NCBI GenBank assembly: GCA_023446155.1
Contig: JAEXIT010000007.1
Location: forward strand, 1-26,557
Direction: 5' to 3'
Source of the DNA: Bacteroidota bacterium
GTDB lineage: Bacteria; Bacteroidota; Bacteroidia; Flavobacteriales; Flavobacteriaceae
Length of the DNA: 26,557 nucleotides
In this document: positions 15,222 through 23,393 of the stretch, in pieces
Position numbering within the stretch: the first letter of the stretch is position 1
How the letters are laid out: each line of letters opens with the position of its first letter
Position numbers and translations under genes: made by a program
Notes under the pieces: model-generated
The model's database searches: none
What the model saw: the letters and a program-made list of their open reading frames with translations, nothing else
What the model was told of the DNA's origin: nothing

Positions 15222-15533
15222 GCAGACCGCCTTATCGTCGTCCGCCTTGGCGGAGGGAGGAAAGTCCGGACACCAGAGAGTAGCATAGCGGGTAACACCC
15301 GTCAGTTCCGATTCGTCGGGATTAGGACAAGTGCAACAGAAAGTATGTACAGGTAATGCTGTAGTGAAACCAGGTAAACTCTATGCGGTGAAATGCCATG
15401 TATATCAACATTTAAGGGCTACTCGTCCGTTGTTGAGGGGTAGGCAGATGGAGCTTTACAGTAATGTTCAGCCTAGATAAATGATAAGGGTTCCGATGTA
15501 TCGGAATACAGAATCCGGCTTACAGGTCTGCTT
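15222..15533 (+). ncRNA. rnpB: RNase P RNA (bacterial class A)
   Basis: This is the catalytic RNA of RNase P, which removes tRNA 5' leaders. Conserved blocks are visible in order: GGAGGAAAGTCCGGACACC near 15255, AGTGCAACAGAAAGTA near 15329, GTGAAACCAGGTAAACTC near 15363, and a 3' end GGCTTACAGGTCTGC. That 3' end pairs with the 5' end GCAGACC to close helix P1. A T7 run follows at 15532-15538 as the terminator. The length of about 312 nt is short but acceptable. The gene is divergent from the small protein gene and converges on rsmD, with only a few bases between them. Ends are estimated from P1 pairing and the T run. Confidence 0.95.
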
Positions 15534-15541
15534 TTTTTATT

Positions 15542-16129
15542 TTAACTGTCAAATTCATCTTCCTCGTCGGTTACATCTTCTTCAGCGTCATTTTCAAATT
15601 CAAAAAATGAAAATACAGAACCGCCGTAGTTTTTCGAAAAAGAAAAATTAATCATATGATCAATAGGAGTATGCTTGGAATGCTCGATAATCATCATACC
15701 ATCTTCTTCCAATAATTCATTTTCGAATACCAGACTCACAATACGCTCGAATTCCTTCTGTTCCATTCCGTAAGGAGGATCGGCAAAAATTATATCGAAA
15801 GTTGCTTTGCTCTTTTCCAGAAATTTAAACACATCGCTTTTAATAGCGGTAATATCAAACTCAAATTCCTTAGCGGTTTTTTTGATAAATGCAACACAAC
15901 CATAATCACCGTCTACACTGGTAATAGGCCCGGAACCACGGGAAGCAAATTCATAACTGATATTTCCGGTGCCTGAAAATAAATCCAAAACCCGTAATTC
16001 TGAAAAATTAAAATAATTATTCAAGATATTGAACAAGGATTCTTTCGACATATCGGTTGTTGGTCGGACAGGTAAATTTTTAGGAGCATTGATACGTCTT
16101 CCTTTATATTTTCCGGAAATTATTCTCAT
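15542..16129 (-). CDS. rsmD: 16S rRNA (guanine966-N2)-methyltransferase RsmD
   Basis: This 195-residue SAM-dependent methyltransferase acts on 16S rRNA during small-subunit assembly. It has the RsmD start MRIISGKYKGRRI, the RPTTDMSKESLFNIL block, SAM motif I VLDLFSGTGNISYE (near residue 46) and the catalytic motif IIFADPPYG. The last 15 or so residues are very acidic (NDAEEDVTDEEDEFDS), an extension not found in E. coli RsmD. The start overlaps the DUF3822 stop by 4 bp, so the two are cotranscribed and translationally coupled, an arrangement common in Bacteroidetes. Confidence 0.95.
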   Translation of the reverse strand: MRIISGKYKGRRINAPKNLPVRPTTDMSKESLFNILNNYFNFSELRVLDLFSGTGNISYEFASRGSGPITSVDGDYGCVAFIKKTAKEFEFDITAIKSDVFKFLEKSKATFDIIFADPPYGMEQKEFERIVSLVFENELLEEDGMMIIEHSKHTPIDHMINFSFSKNYGGSVFSFFEFENDAEEDVTDEEDEFDS

Positions 16130-16935
16130 GAATGAAGGAGGATAAAATTTTCTAAAATAGTAGTTTCTTCGAGTGAATAGCGTTCTTGTAACGCATCGGT
16201 ATTTAATAGAGCTATATTGCGTACATAACGATAAGCAATTTCATAGCAAGGATGTTCTTTTGTTATTTTACCTAACAGATTCACCGCTACCGTTTCCGGA
16301 TTTAGCTGTAATTGTTCGAGGGTAAACAATAGATAATACACAAAATCCTCAGGCGTTTTGTATTCAAATGAATTGAATAATAACAACTTTAGATTATGTG
16401 TTATAATTATTTCAAAATGAGTATTTTGAATATGGATAAAAACTTGTTTTTCATCTTTGTTACGGGATAAATCCAACAAAGCAGACACCAACGGGGTATT
16501 ACTGTTTTTGTATTCAAAACTACCAAACTGATCGATCAGAAAATTGTTTGCATTTATAAACGGAACATATACATTGTTCATCTCATGAACTTCAATTTCA
16601 TCAAAAGCAAAAAAATCCGATTCAAATACTTTGGTATTGTATTGCAAATAACTTCCCAGAAAATTTTCATCAAATAGCGCCTTGGGTACAAAAGTGCTAA
16701 AATTATTGTCATGTAAAACGATAATTTCATCATAATGCCGCGTTAACGCAGGATAGTCCACAAATGTCCTCCATAATTGTTCTTCAAGCGATTGCGTATA
16801 GTTAAACGCAACAGATTCTAATTCCAGAATACGGTCATTTAGTGTGTCGGTAACACAAAATGAAAACCCGTTTGGAGCGACCTGAAGGGACAGTTTTTTA
16901 TAGTTTTTTAAAGCTATCGTGGCTGTTGATGACAT
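16126..16935 (-). CDS. DUF3822 family protein
   Basis: This 269-residue cytoplasmic protein (start MSSTATIALKNYKKLSLQ) has the DUF3822 pattern: FSFCVTDTLNDRILELE near residue 24, QVFIHIQNTHFEIIITHNLK in the middle and LLFNSFEYKTPEDFVYYLLF after it. I recall that solved members have an actin-like fold, but function is unknown and no catalytic residues are evident. Its stop overlaps the rsmD start, suggesting a linked role or at least co-regulation with rRNA methylation. The -7 element TAAATTTG lies on the minus strand at 16965-16958. Confidence 0.8.
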   Translation of the reverse strand: MSSTATIALKNYKKLSLQVAPNGFSFCVTDTLNDRILELESVAFNYTQSLEEQLWRTFVDYPALTRHYDEIIVLHDNNFSTFVPKALFDENFLGSYLQYNTKVFESDFFAFDEIEVHEMNNVYVPFINANNFLIDQFGSFEYKNSNTPLVSALLDLSRNKDEKQVFIHIQNTHFEIIITHNLKLLLFNSFEYKTPEDFVYYLLFTLEQLQLNPETVAVNLLGKITKEHPCYEIAYRYVRNIALLNTDALQERYSLEETTILENFILLHS

Positions 16936-16957
16936 TATCTGGATTCGTAATTGATAG

Positions 16958-16965
16958 CAAATTTA
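16958..16965 (-). promoter_or_regulatory. -7 element of the DUF3822-rsmD operon
   Basis: TAAATTTG on the minus strand matches TAnnTTTG and lies 22 bp before the DUF3822 ATG. No -33 TTG was found at the usual distance. Confidence 0.45.
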
Positions 16966-16989
16966 CATTTTTTTTGCCACGGAAACGGA

Positions 16990-17017
16990 TTTGGGATAAA
17001 AAAGGTATGTATCTTTG
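16990..17017 (+). promoter_or_regulatory. Promoter of the helicase gene
   Basis: TTTG (16990-16993), a 16-bp spacer and TATCTTTG (17010-17017) form a good Bacteroidetes promoter. It predicts a leader of about 57 nt before the ATG at 17081 and argues against the upstream TTG start. Confidence 0.55.
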
Positions 17018-17080
17018 GACTTCTTTTCCGTCGTAGTAGTCACGCGGGTTTTACAACTTCAATATGTTATTTTGGTTTTC

Positions 17081-18505
17081 ATGAATTCTGGTAAATTTTA
17101 TAGTGCTTTAAAACAAAACTTTCCGTATTTGCCGACGCAAAAACAGGATATCTTTTTTCAGAAAATAGCCGATTTTATCACGAACGAAAATGACGATGAA
17201 ATTTTCCTGCTTAAAGGTTATGCCGGAACAGGTAAGACGACCGTAATTTCCACCATTGTAAACCAATTAAAAGACGTCAATAAAAAATATGTTTTATTGG
17301 CGCCTACGGGACGAGCGGCAAAAGTAATTTCGAATTACGCTCAAAAACCGGCATTTACGATCCACAAACGTATTTATTTTCCCAAAAAGGGAAGTGGTGG
17401 AGGGGTACATTTTACGATGCAACCGAATAAGTTTAAAAATACGGTATTTATTGTCGACGAGGCTTCGATGATTTCCGATGCCAATAGCGATTCGGGGCTG
17501 TATGAAAATGGCTCCTTATTAGACGATTTGATCCTTTATATTTATTCGGGTTATAAATGCAAGATGATTCTGGTGGGGGATACCGCACAGTTGCCACCGG
17601 TAAATATGGAGGTTAGTCCGGCTTTAAATATCGACGGATTGGCAATGAATTATAGCATGGAAGTCCAGCATATCGAATTGGACGAAGTCATGCGACAGGA
17701 GGAAAAATCGGGAATTTTATTTAATGCCACCGAATTACGGGAAATTCTAAAATCGCAGTTTATCGATTCGTTTCAATTCCGATTACGCGGTTTTAAAGAT
17801 ATTATCCGATTAACGGATGGCTACGACATACAAGATGCGATCCATCAGGCATATAGTAATTATAGTATTGAAGACACGGCTTTTATAGTGCGCTCCAATA
17901 AAAGAGCCAACCAATACAATCAGCAGATTCGGTCGCGTATTTTGGATAAAGAAAGTGAATTGTCGGCGGGCGATTTTATGATGGTGGTAAAAAACAATTA
18001 TTTCTGGCTTAAAGATTCGGATGAAGCCGGTTTTATTGCAAATGGTGATATTATTGAAATTTTGGAAATTTTTAAAATTCAGGAGTTATACGGGTTTAAA
18101 TTTGCCAAAGTAAAAATCCGAATGGTCGATTATCCGAACCAGATTCCGTTCGAAACCGTATTGATTTTGGATACCATTACCAGTGAATCCCCATCATTAA
18201 CCTACGAGCAATCCAATTTATTATATCAGGAAGTATTATTGGATTATGAAGACGAACGAACACAATATCGCAAATTGCAAAAAGTAAAAGCGAATCCGTA
18301 TTTTAATGCGCTTCAGGTAAAGTTTTCCTATGCGATTACGTGTCACAAATCGCAAGGTGGTCAGTGGAATACAGTTTTTATTGAACAACCGTATTTACCC
18401 GAAGGTATTAATCGGGATTATATTCGCTGGTTGTATACAGCCATGACGCGAGCCAAAGACAAATTGTATCTTATTGGCTTTAAGGACGAGTATTTCGAAG
18501 ATTGA
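17081..18505 (+). CDS. RecD/Dda-like SF1 ATP-dependent DNA helicase
   Basis: This 474-residue helicase starts at the ATG at 17081; the extension to a TTG at 17015 overlaps the -7 promoter element. Motifs appear in order: Q-like LPTQKQDIFF, Walker A LLKGYAGTGKTTVI, Ia LAPTGRAAKVI, Walker B VFIVDEASMIS, motif III LVGDTAQLPPV, UvrD_C_2-type ITCHKSQGGQWNTVFIE and motif VI YTAMTRAKDKLYLI. This fits SF1B enzymes such as RecD2 and Dda that unwind DNA 5' to 3'. It lacks the RecBC partners and the long RecD2 N-terminal region. kdsB follows after 33 bp and may be cotranscribed, but the pathways are unrelated. Confidence 0.88.
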   Translation: MNSGKFYSALKQNFPYLPTQKQDIFFQKIADFITNENDDEIFLLKGYAGTGKTTVISTIVNQLKDVNKKYVLLAPTGRAAKVISNYAQKPAFTIHKRIYFPKKGSGGGVHFTMQPNKFKNTVFIVDEASMISDANSDSGLYENGSLLDDLILYIYSGYKCKMILVGDTAQLPPVNMEVSPALNIDGLAMNYSMEVQHIELDEVMRQEEKSGILFNATELREILKSQFIDSFQFRLRGFKDIIRLTDGYDIQDAIHQAYSNYSIEDTAFIVRSNKRANQYNQQIRSRILDKESELSAGDFMMVVKNNYFWLKDSDEAGFIANGDIIEILEIFKIQELYGFKFAKVKIRMVDYPNQIPFETVLILDTITSESPSLTYEQSNLLYQEVLLDYEDERTQYRKLQKVKANPYFNALQVKFSYAITCHKSQGGQWNTVFIEQPYLPEGINRDYIRWLYTAMTRAKDKLYLIGFKDEYFED

Positions 18506-18538
18506 TTGTATTTTTAGATTTTAAATAGAAGACATACT

Positions 18539-19270
18539 ATGAAAATAATAGCGGTAATTCCGGCACGATATGCCTCTACGCGATTTCCTGCCAAATTAAT
18601 GCAGGATTTAGGAGGCAAAACAGTGATTTTAAGAACTTATGAAAGTGCATTACAAACCGGTTTGTTTGACGATGTTTTTGTCGTTACCGATTCCGATCTG
18701 ATTTATCAGGAAATTATTTCAAACGGTGGTAAGGCCATTATGAGTATCAAAGAACACGAAAGTGGAAGTGATCGGATTGCAGAAGCGGTTGAAAACATGG
18801 ACGTTGACATTGTCGTTAATGTACAAGGCGACGAACCGTTTATCAACAAAGAACCGTTGGAAAAAGTTTTAGACGTTTTTAGAAATGATCCGGTAAAAGA
18901 AGTTGATCTGGCTTCTGTAATGCGCGAAATTACCGATATAAAAGAGATTGAAAATCCGAATAATGTAAAAGTTATTGTAGATCAAAAGGGCTTTGCGTTG
19001 TATTTTTCCCGTTCGGTAATTCCCTATCCACGTGAGGTAAATGTAGGCGTTCGGTACATGCAACACATCGGGATTTATGCGTTTCGTAAGGAAGCCTTAC
19101 TGGATTTTTACCGTTTGCCGATGCTTTCGTTAGAAGCTTCCGAAAAACTGGAGCAATTGCGTTATCTTGAATATGGAAAACGCATCCGAATGGTCGAAAC
19201 GTCCCATGTTGGAATCGGAATTGATACTCCGGAAGATTTGGAAAAAGCCCGTAAAATGATCATAAAATAA
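18539..19270 (+). CDS. kdsB: 3-deoxy-manno-octulosonate cytidylyltransferase (CMP-Kdo synthetase)
   Basis: This 243-residue enzyme activates Kdo with CTP for the lipopolysaccharide inner core. It begins with IIAVIPARYASTRFPAKLM, the CTP-binding loop of the family, and carries VVNVQGDEPFI with the Mg-binding Asp, HIGIYAFRKEALLDF, and the ending GIDTPEDLEKARK. Length and order match E. coli KdsB. It is followed directly by a symmetric terminator shared with the convergent NlpE-like gene. Confidence 0.97.
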   Translation: MKIIAVIPARYASTRFPAKLMQDLGGKTVILRTYESALQTGLFDDVFVVTDSDLIYQEIISNGGKAIMSIKEHESGSDRIAEAVENMDVDIVVNVQGDEPFINKEPLEKVLDVFRNDPVKEVDLASVMREITDIKEIENPNNVKVIVDQKGFALYFSRSVIPYPREVNVGVRYMQHIGIYAFRKEALLDFYRLPMLSLEASEKLEQLRYLEYGKRIRMVETSHVGIGIDTPEDLEKARKMIIK

Positions 19271-19302
19271 AAAAAGGAGAAATTAATTTCTCCTTTTTTA
19301 TA
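19270..19302. terminator. Bidirectional terminator between kdsB and the NlpE-like gene
   Basis: AAAAAAGGAGAAATT and AATTTCTCCTTTTTT form a long perfect hairpin, with an A run on one side and a T run on the other, immediately after the kdsB stop. It should act for both convergent transcripts. Confidence 0.88.
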
Positions 19303-19336
19303 GTCGTATTTTTCTTTTTTCTAGACTCTTTATTCT

Positions 19337-20107
19337 TTACTCTCGTATATAATCACCACCTAAAGTACCACCGCCACCGCAGAAATACATCAGATCATAA
19401 CGTTCGTTAAATTTTGAAGTTGATACTGTTGCCGTTTTGCTGTCAAACGAAATGGTCATTATGGCTTTTAAATCGGGATTAGTATCTTTTAAGTTGACTT
19501 CGATTCGGTTATTTACCAAAACACCTTTGCCTTTAAATTCACAGCCTTTTTTGGTCGCTGCTTTAAAAGTTACCGCAACATCAAATTCGTTATCGGTTGT
19601 ATTTTTTAAGGATAAGGTTTGATAGTAGCCTTTTCCCACTTCTCCCTGAATATAATTTCCGTTAAGTGTTTTCGGTTCCAATGGTTTTTCTTTCGACAAG
19701 ATATAATGAGAGGCCAGATCGGTTTGTACTTCTTTTTTGTCCTGATCGAGTACTGCGATAGTACTGTCGGTTTTGATCAGATAAAATTCTTTCTGATTGT
19801 CGGCGAAAGTAACTTCTACATAAGGGCCGTTTAATTTCCAGTTCCCCTTTTCAGTTTCGCTGGTTTTATCCCGATCCTGGTACAGAATGGTTTTCGAAAC
19901 GGTGGCATCGTTATTAAAGGCCAAAGAAGTTTCAATTCCGGGACAATCAGCACATGGTAAAACACCTTCATACATACCCGAAACGGTTCTGGTTACTTGT
20001 GTACTGTCGGCAGCGCTCATTTCTTTTGCCGTATTTGCTGTTTTTTTACAGGCAGCGAGCGACAATAAAGCGACGAATACCAACGATGTTAAAGGTTTTT
20101 TCATCAT
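19337..20107 (-). CDS. NlpE-like outer-membrane lipoprotein
   Basis: This 256-residue lipoprotein has signal peptide KKPLTSLVFVALLSLAAC with the lipobox LAAC (lipidated Cys20, or Cys19 if the second ATG at 20104 is used). The N-terminal domain carries the NlpE hallmark YEGVLPCADCPGIETSL with a CxxC pair, followed by a beta-rich region (GNWKLNGPYVEVTF). E. coli NlpE senses surface contact and copper stress through Cpx, but Cpx is not expected in this phylum, so only the fold transfers. A second beta domain (residues about 150-256) ends in YFCGGGGTLGGDYIRE, which I do not recognise. The gene stands alone, convergent with kdsB. Confidence 0.8.
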   Translation of the reverse strand: MMKKPLTSLVFVALLSLAACKKTANTAKEMSAADSTQVTRTVSGMYEGVLPCADCPGIETSLAFNNDATVSKTILYQDRDKTSETEKGNWKLNGPYVEVTFADNQKEFYLIKTDSTIAVLDQDKKEVQTDLASHYILSKEKPLEPKTLNGNYIQGEVGKGYYQTLSLKNTTDNEFDVAVTFKAATKKGCEFKGKGVLVNNRIEVNLKDTNPDLKAIMTISFDSKTATVSTSKFNERYDLMYFCGGGGTLGGDYIRE

Positions 20108-20270
20108 AATTTTTTGTTTTATCGTTATTTATAACAATTCCTATCAAAAAGCTTACCAAAGTACCTTTGATTTTATGATTTTTTGTAGTCTTTTACAGCG
20201 TGTCTAAAATTGACACCGGAAATTGAACGCTAAAACAGTAAAACCCAAACCGTTTAAACAATTACATACT

Positions 20271-20837
20271 TTATTCACTTTTAAGATCGAGGTAACGACG
20301 GGCAGCCTGACTCATGGTTACCAATGCTGCCCCCATCATAATGGCGTCTTTTATCACCAATCGTCCTGCTCCGCTTAGATAGGGGAATCCGTGTTCCGAA
20401 TCACCTAAATCAGGGACCCAGGCTTCCGGTGTGGTGATTAGAAAAGATAAGGTTACAAATGACATTCCAAAAGCTAAAAAACTCCCAATGGCCGATACGC
20501 CGGGTGCAACTGGATAAAGCGCTATTAATATTCCAATTCCAACAATCAAAGCACCTAATCCATACGAAAAGCCATAGGTATTATTGTCCTTATGCCAGGC
20601 TATATTCTCCGGTTTATTTTCGCCTTCCTTATTCATATGAGCTTTATAATCCGGTGCGTCATAATGATAAAAGAAGCTCATAAACGGGCTGTTGGCTACA
20701 AATGGTACGATTCCGTTCGCTTCATAACGAAACGCTTTTAAGCTGCCAATCCAGATTAAAACCACAATTAAACCAATTCGCGTCAACTGAATTCCAGTTT
20801 CCTGTAAACGGGCCGCATATTCAAATAATTTGTCCAT
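20271..20837 (-). CDS. DUF417 (YkgB/RclC-type) inner-membrane protein
   Basis: I start this 188-residue protein at the ATG at 20837 (MDKLFEYAARLQETGIQLTR); the longer reading begins at a TTG at 20864. It has four predicted membrane segments, including LTRIGLIVVLIWIGSLKAF, GLGALIVGIGILIALYP and FLAFGMSFVTLSFLITTPE, with the family features NSPFMSF and a conserved TTPEAWVP loop. E. coli RclC, from the reactive-chlorine-resistance operon, belongs to this family. An AraC-type regulator gene lies 68 bp upstream on the same strand. The intergenic region contains a near -7 element, GATCTTTG (minus strand 20869-20862), and a CTATT/AATAG inverted repeat (20874-20888). Confidence 0.85.
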   Translation of the reverse strand: MDKLFEYAARLQETGIQLTRIGLIVVLIWIGSLKAFRYEANGIVPFVANSPFMSFFYHYDAPDYKAHMNKEGENKPENIAWHKDNNTYGFSYGLGALIVGIGILIALYPVAPGVSAIGSFLAFGMSFVTLSFLITTPEAWVPDLGDSEHGFPYLSGAGRLVIKDAIMMGAALVTMSQAARRYLDLKSE

Positions 20838-20905
20838 AATGCTTATTTTTAGATTATGGAACAAAGATCCGGCCTATTCGTACAATAGAAAATGAACAAA
20901 AAGAG

Positions 20906-21793
20906 CTAAGGAATGGACAAAAATCCTTTTCGGATTTTCCATTCTTCTTCCCGGAAGTGTTTTGGTGAAAGTCCGATATGTTTTTTAAAAAACCGACTAA
21001 AATAGTATTCGTCTTTAAATCCGAGATCGGACGCAATCGTTTTGATCTGAGTAGTTGTATGCAATAATTCCCATTTGGCTTTTAGGATCAGTTTTTCAAT
21101 GATCAGCGCTGAAACGGTTTTCTGATAATATTGTTTGGTTGCGGTGCTTAACGTTTTAACGGTGATGTTTAATTTTTCGGCATAAAAAGCCGGTTGGTGT
21201 TGTGATGTATAGTGGTCGTTAATCAAATCACCCAATTGCAATACATAATCGGGAAGGGCAGCAATACCTGGGGAAACAAGTGTTTCCGTTTCGCTTTTCA
21301 GACGCGTTAATTTGATCAGGAATATTTTAAGATAGGAAAAAACAAGTTCGTTTGAAGCGAGTTCCTCTTCTTTGATTTCACTTTTGATATTTTGAAATAA
21401 GGTCTTTAATTCATCACGATCGTTAGGTGGAATAGCAATTTTGGAGGTTGCATAACTATTATTAAACAACACTCCGTTACAACCTACCTGATGGTGATAG
21501 GTTTCGATACAAAAGAAATTAGCATGAAATAAGAGTAATGTCGCTGTGGTTGTCCCTTTAGCATGTACCGCAAATGCCTGATAAGTATTAAAACAAAAGA
21601 CCTCATTTTCGGAATAAGGCACTTTCATCAGGTCGGTTTCTAGAATACCTTTCCCGCTGTGGATCCATAGAATCGCAAAATAATTGGTGTGCAATGGCCA
21701 GCTTTGATCCGCAATTGAAATTTCCGTTGTCAGTATCGGTGTACTTTCTTTGGAGGCTTTTTTGATTTCAAGTGCGATGGTATTCGTTAGCAT
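20906..21793 (-). CDS. AraC family transcriptional regulator
   Basis: This 295-residue protein has an N-terminal cupin-like sensor domain (residues about 1-170, with HSGKGILETDLMKVPYSENEVF) and a C-terminal double helix-turn-helix. The first HTH is FYAEKLNITVKTLSTATKQY; the second, KTIASDLGFKDEYYFSRFF with KKHIGLSPKHFR, is the AraC signature. Three Cys lie in the sensor half (EVFCF, NFFCIE, VGCNG). It sits just upstream of the DUF417 gene on the same strand and 2 bp downstream of the spermidine-synthase-like gene, so it is likely the middle gene of that operon and a candidate regulator of the DUF417 gene. Confidence 0.9.
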   Translation of the reverse strand: MLTNTIALEIKKASKESTPILTTEISIADQSWPLHTNYFAILWIHSGKGILETDLMKVPYSENEVFCFNTYQAFAVHAKGTTTATLLLFHANFFCIETYHHQVGCNGVLFNNSYATSKIAIPPNDRDELKTLFQNIKSEIKEEELASNELVFSYLKIFLIKLTRLKSETETLVSPGIAALPDYVLQLGDLINDHYTSQHQPAFYAEKLNITVKTLSTATKQYYQKTVSALIIEKLILKAKWELLHTTTQIKTIASDLGFKDEYYFSRFFKKHIGLSPKHFREEEWKIRKGFLSIP

Positions 21794-21795
21794 GA

Positions 21796-22461
21796 TCAGG
21801 CTAGTTTTTTAATGGTAAATAATTCATTGTGATCTTCTACTTTTGGATACATTCGCACCGAATAATTCGGATCAAACCGCGAACGATAATCGCTATTTCG
21901 TTGTTTATGGTTACTATTTAAAACCATGGTATTAAATAAGATAAAACCATTTACATTGAGTAGAAAATTAATCCTGTTGATAAAGAATTCTTCAAATAAA
22001 AAATTTGGCATGACCGTATCCTGAAACACATCGATAATGATCAGATCGTATTTCTCGCGGGTTTTTAAAACAAACTCAAAAGCATCATCCTGTACGATGT
22101 CAAAGTTTGGGATACTGTCGATTTGGAAGAATTTTTTAGCCAGTTCTATCGCTTCCGGATCAAGTTCCACGCCAGTAATTTTACCTTTAAAACCAATTTC
22201 GTCTGTTAGCGTTTTTACCACACTACCACCAGCCACACCCAAAACAAGGATGTTTGTAAAATTGCGAATTCTTTCGAAACCGATATAATGCAATCCTTTT
22301 CTAAGGATTCGCTGTAAACTGCCGTAGGAGTAATTAGTATTTTTTGAATCCATCACCAGCTGACCATTGGTCCAGGTAACTTCCAGGTTTTTATTGATTG
22401 CTGATTTTTTTTGATGAATTTTAATTGGAATAAAGTAACTCAGCAGTTTCTTCGATATCAT
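21796..22461 (-). CDS. Spermidine synthase-like (SAM-fold) protein
   Basis: This 221-residue protein has the SpeE-type nucleotide-binding fold: NILVLGVAGGSVVKTL (motif I), ITGVELDPEAIELAKKFF (acidic residue that binds the cofactor ribose), IVQDDAFEF and YDLIIIDVFQD. True spermidine synthases have about 280 residues with an N-terminal beta domain and a GGGDG motif. Here that motif is GVAGG and the N-terminal part is short, so it may be a different aminopropyl- or methyltransferase. The start is preceded on the minus strand by TATATTTA, one base off the -7 consensus, overlapping the divergent promoter region of the acyltransferase gene. The AraC regulator gene follows after 2 bp. Confidence 0.78.
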   Translation of the reverse strand: MISKKLLSYFIPIKIHQKKSAINKNLEVTWTNGQLVMDSKNTNYSYGSLQRILRKGLHYIGFERIRNFTNILVLGVAGGSVVKTLTDEIGFKGKITGVELDPEAIELAKKFFQIDSIPNFDIVQDDAFEFVLKTREKYDLIIIDVFQDTVMPNFLFEEFFINRINFLLNVNGFILFNTMVLNSNHKQRNSDYRSRFDPNYSVRMYPKVEDHNELFTIKKLA

Positions 22462-22517
22462 TTGGCAACATTTTCTATTCGTAAATATAATGCTATTTTT
22501 ACAGCAAACTTTTTAAA

Positions 22518-23078
22518 ATGAAACAAAATCTTTATCGTTTTATATTCTTTAAGTGTATGGGCTGGTCGATTAATGGGACTATTGCTCCGGAAATCAAAAA
22601 ATGTGTGATGATTGTAGTGCCACATACGAGTTGGCACGACTTTTACCTTGGTGTTTTTACACGGGGAATTCTAAATCAGGAAATGAATTTTGTAGCAAAA
22701 AAAGAATTATTCCGATTTCCCATTGGAGCTTATTTCAGATGGATGGGTGGCGCACCCTTAAACCGTGAAAAAAACGAAAATAAAGTCGACGCAATAGCAA
22801 AAGTTTTTGAAAGCAAATCCGTTTTTCGCCTTGCGATCGCACCGGAAGGAACCCGAAAAAGAGTAACCGAATGGAAAACCGGTTTTTATTACATCGCCAT
22901 AAAAGCAGGCGTACCAATAATTCCTGTCGCTTTTAACTACAGTAAAAAGGAAGTGAAAATTGGCGAACCGTTTTACCCTACAGGGAATAAGGACAACGAT
23001 TTTGAAATATTGGAGCAAAATTATGTCGGCGTAATCGGTAAAATTCCGGAGTATAGTTTTGTGCCGGAAAAAAAATAA
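22518..23078 (+). CDS. PlsC-family lysophospholipid acyltransferase
   Basis: This 186-residue protein has the four acyltransferase blocks: HX4D in VPHTSWHDFYLG (catalytic His and Asp), FRWMGGAPLNRE, IAPEGTRKRV and GVPIIPVAFNY. It is short, like the flavobacterial 1-acyl-sn-glycerol-3-phosphate acyltransferase paralogues, and has no obvious long N-terminal membrane anchor. It would transfer an acyl chain to a lysophospholipid or glycerol-phosphate acceptor at the inner membrane; the exact acceptor is not readable. It is divergent from the spermidine-synthase-like gene across a 56-bp promoter region and is followed by a 300-bp spacer with RNA-like structure. Confidence 0.88.
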   Translation: MKQNLYRFIFFKCMGWSINGTIAPEIKKCVMIVVPHTSWHDFYLGVFTRGILNQEMNFVAKKELFRFPIGAYFRWMGGAPLNREKNENKVDAIAKVFESKSVFRLAIAPEGTRKRVTEWKTGFYYIAIKAGVPIIPVAFNYSKKEVKIGEPFYPTGNKDNDFEILEQNYVGVIGKIPEYSFVPEKK

Positions 23079-23189
23079 AAAAAAATCAACTTTAGTAAAA
23101 CCATAAATTAACCCCTTTCGTATATACCTGAAATTAGCGTATTGTTTTGGTAATAATTCAGGCTTTTACCAGGCAAAACTAATTGGCAT

Positions 23190-23325
23190 CTTTTCTGCCC
23201 GGGGTAGGAGAATTGCAGTAGGTAACTGTATTTCCGGTTTTTGGGAGGAAACGTCAGGGAAAAATTGCTATGAATTAATGTTTAGAGAATATACAGTTTA
23301 GGGCAGAAAAGTTTGTTTATTTTTT
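23190..23325 (+). ncRNA. Unrecognised structured RNA candidate with terminator
   Basis: Two nested perfect inverted repeats are present. CTTTTCTGCCC (23190-23200) pairs with GGGCAGAAAAG (23301-23311). Inside it, AACTGTAT (23224-23231) pairs with ATACAGTT (23291-23298). A smaller TTTCC/GGAAA hairpin (23231-23235 with 23247-23251) lies within, and a T-rich tract (23312-23334) follows the outer stem as in a terminator. The asymmetric 23-nt internal bulge and closed-end layout recall 6S-type RNAs, but I do not recognise its sequence as 6S or SRP RNA. No open frame fills the interval. Strand is chosen from the T tract. Confidence 0.4.
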
Positions 23326-23351
23326 TATTTGAAGTTTGTGGTTGGTTATAG

Positions 23352-23393
23352 ATCTCCGTTGTTGATATATCGATAGCGGAGATTTTATTTTTG
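23352..23393 (+). terminator. Hairpin terminator before the XRE gene end
   Basis: ATCTCCG (23352-23358) pairs with CGGAGAT (23377-23383), followed by TTTATTTTTG. The T-rich side is downstream for plus-strand transcription, so it probably stops transcripts from the acyltransferase or RNA candidate; it may also affect the convergent XRE gene. Confidence 0.6.

Noticed and set aside
17015..17080. N-terminal extension of the helicase from a TTG codon
   Set aside because: The TTG overlaps the -7 promoter element at 17010-17017, and the conserved protein sequence begins at the ATG at 17081.
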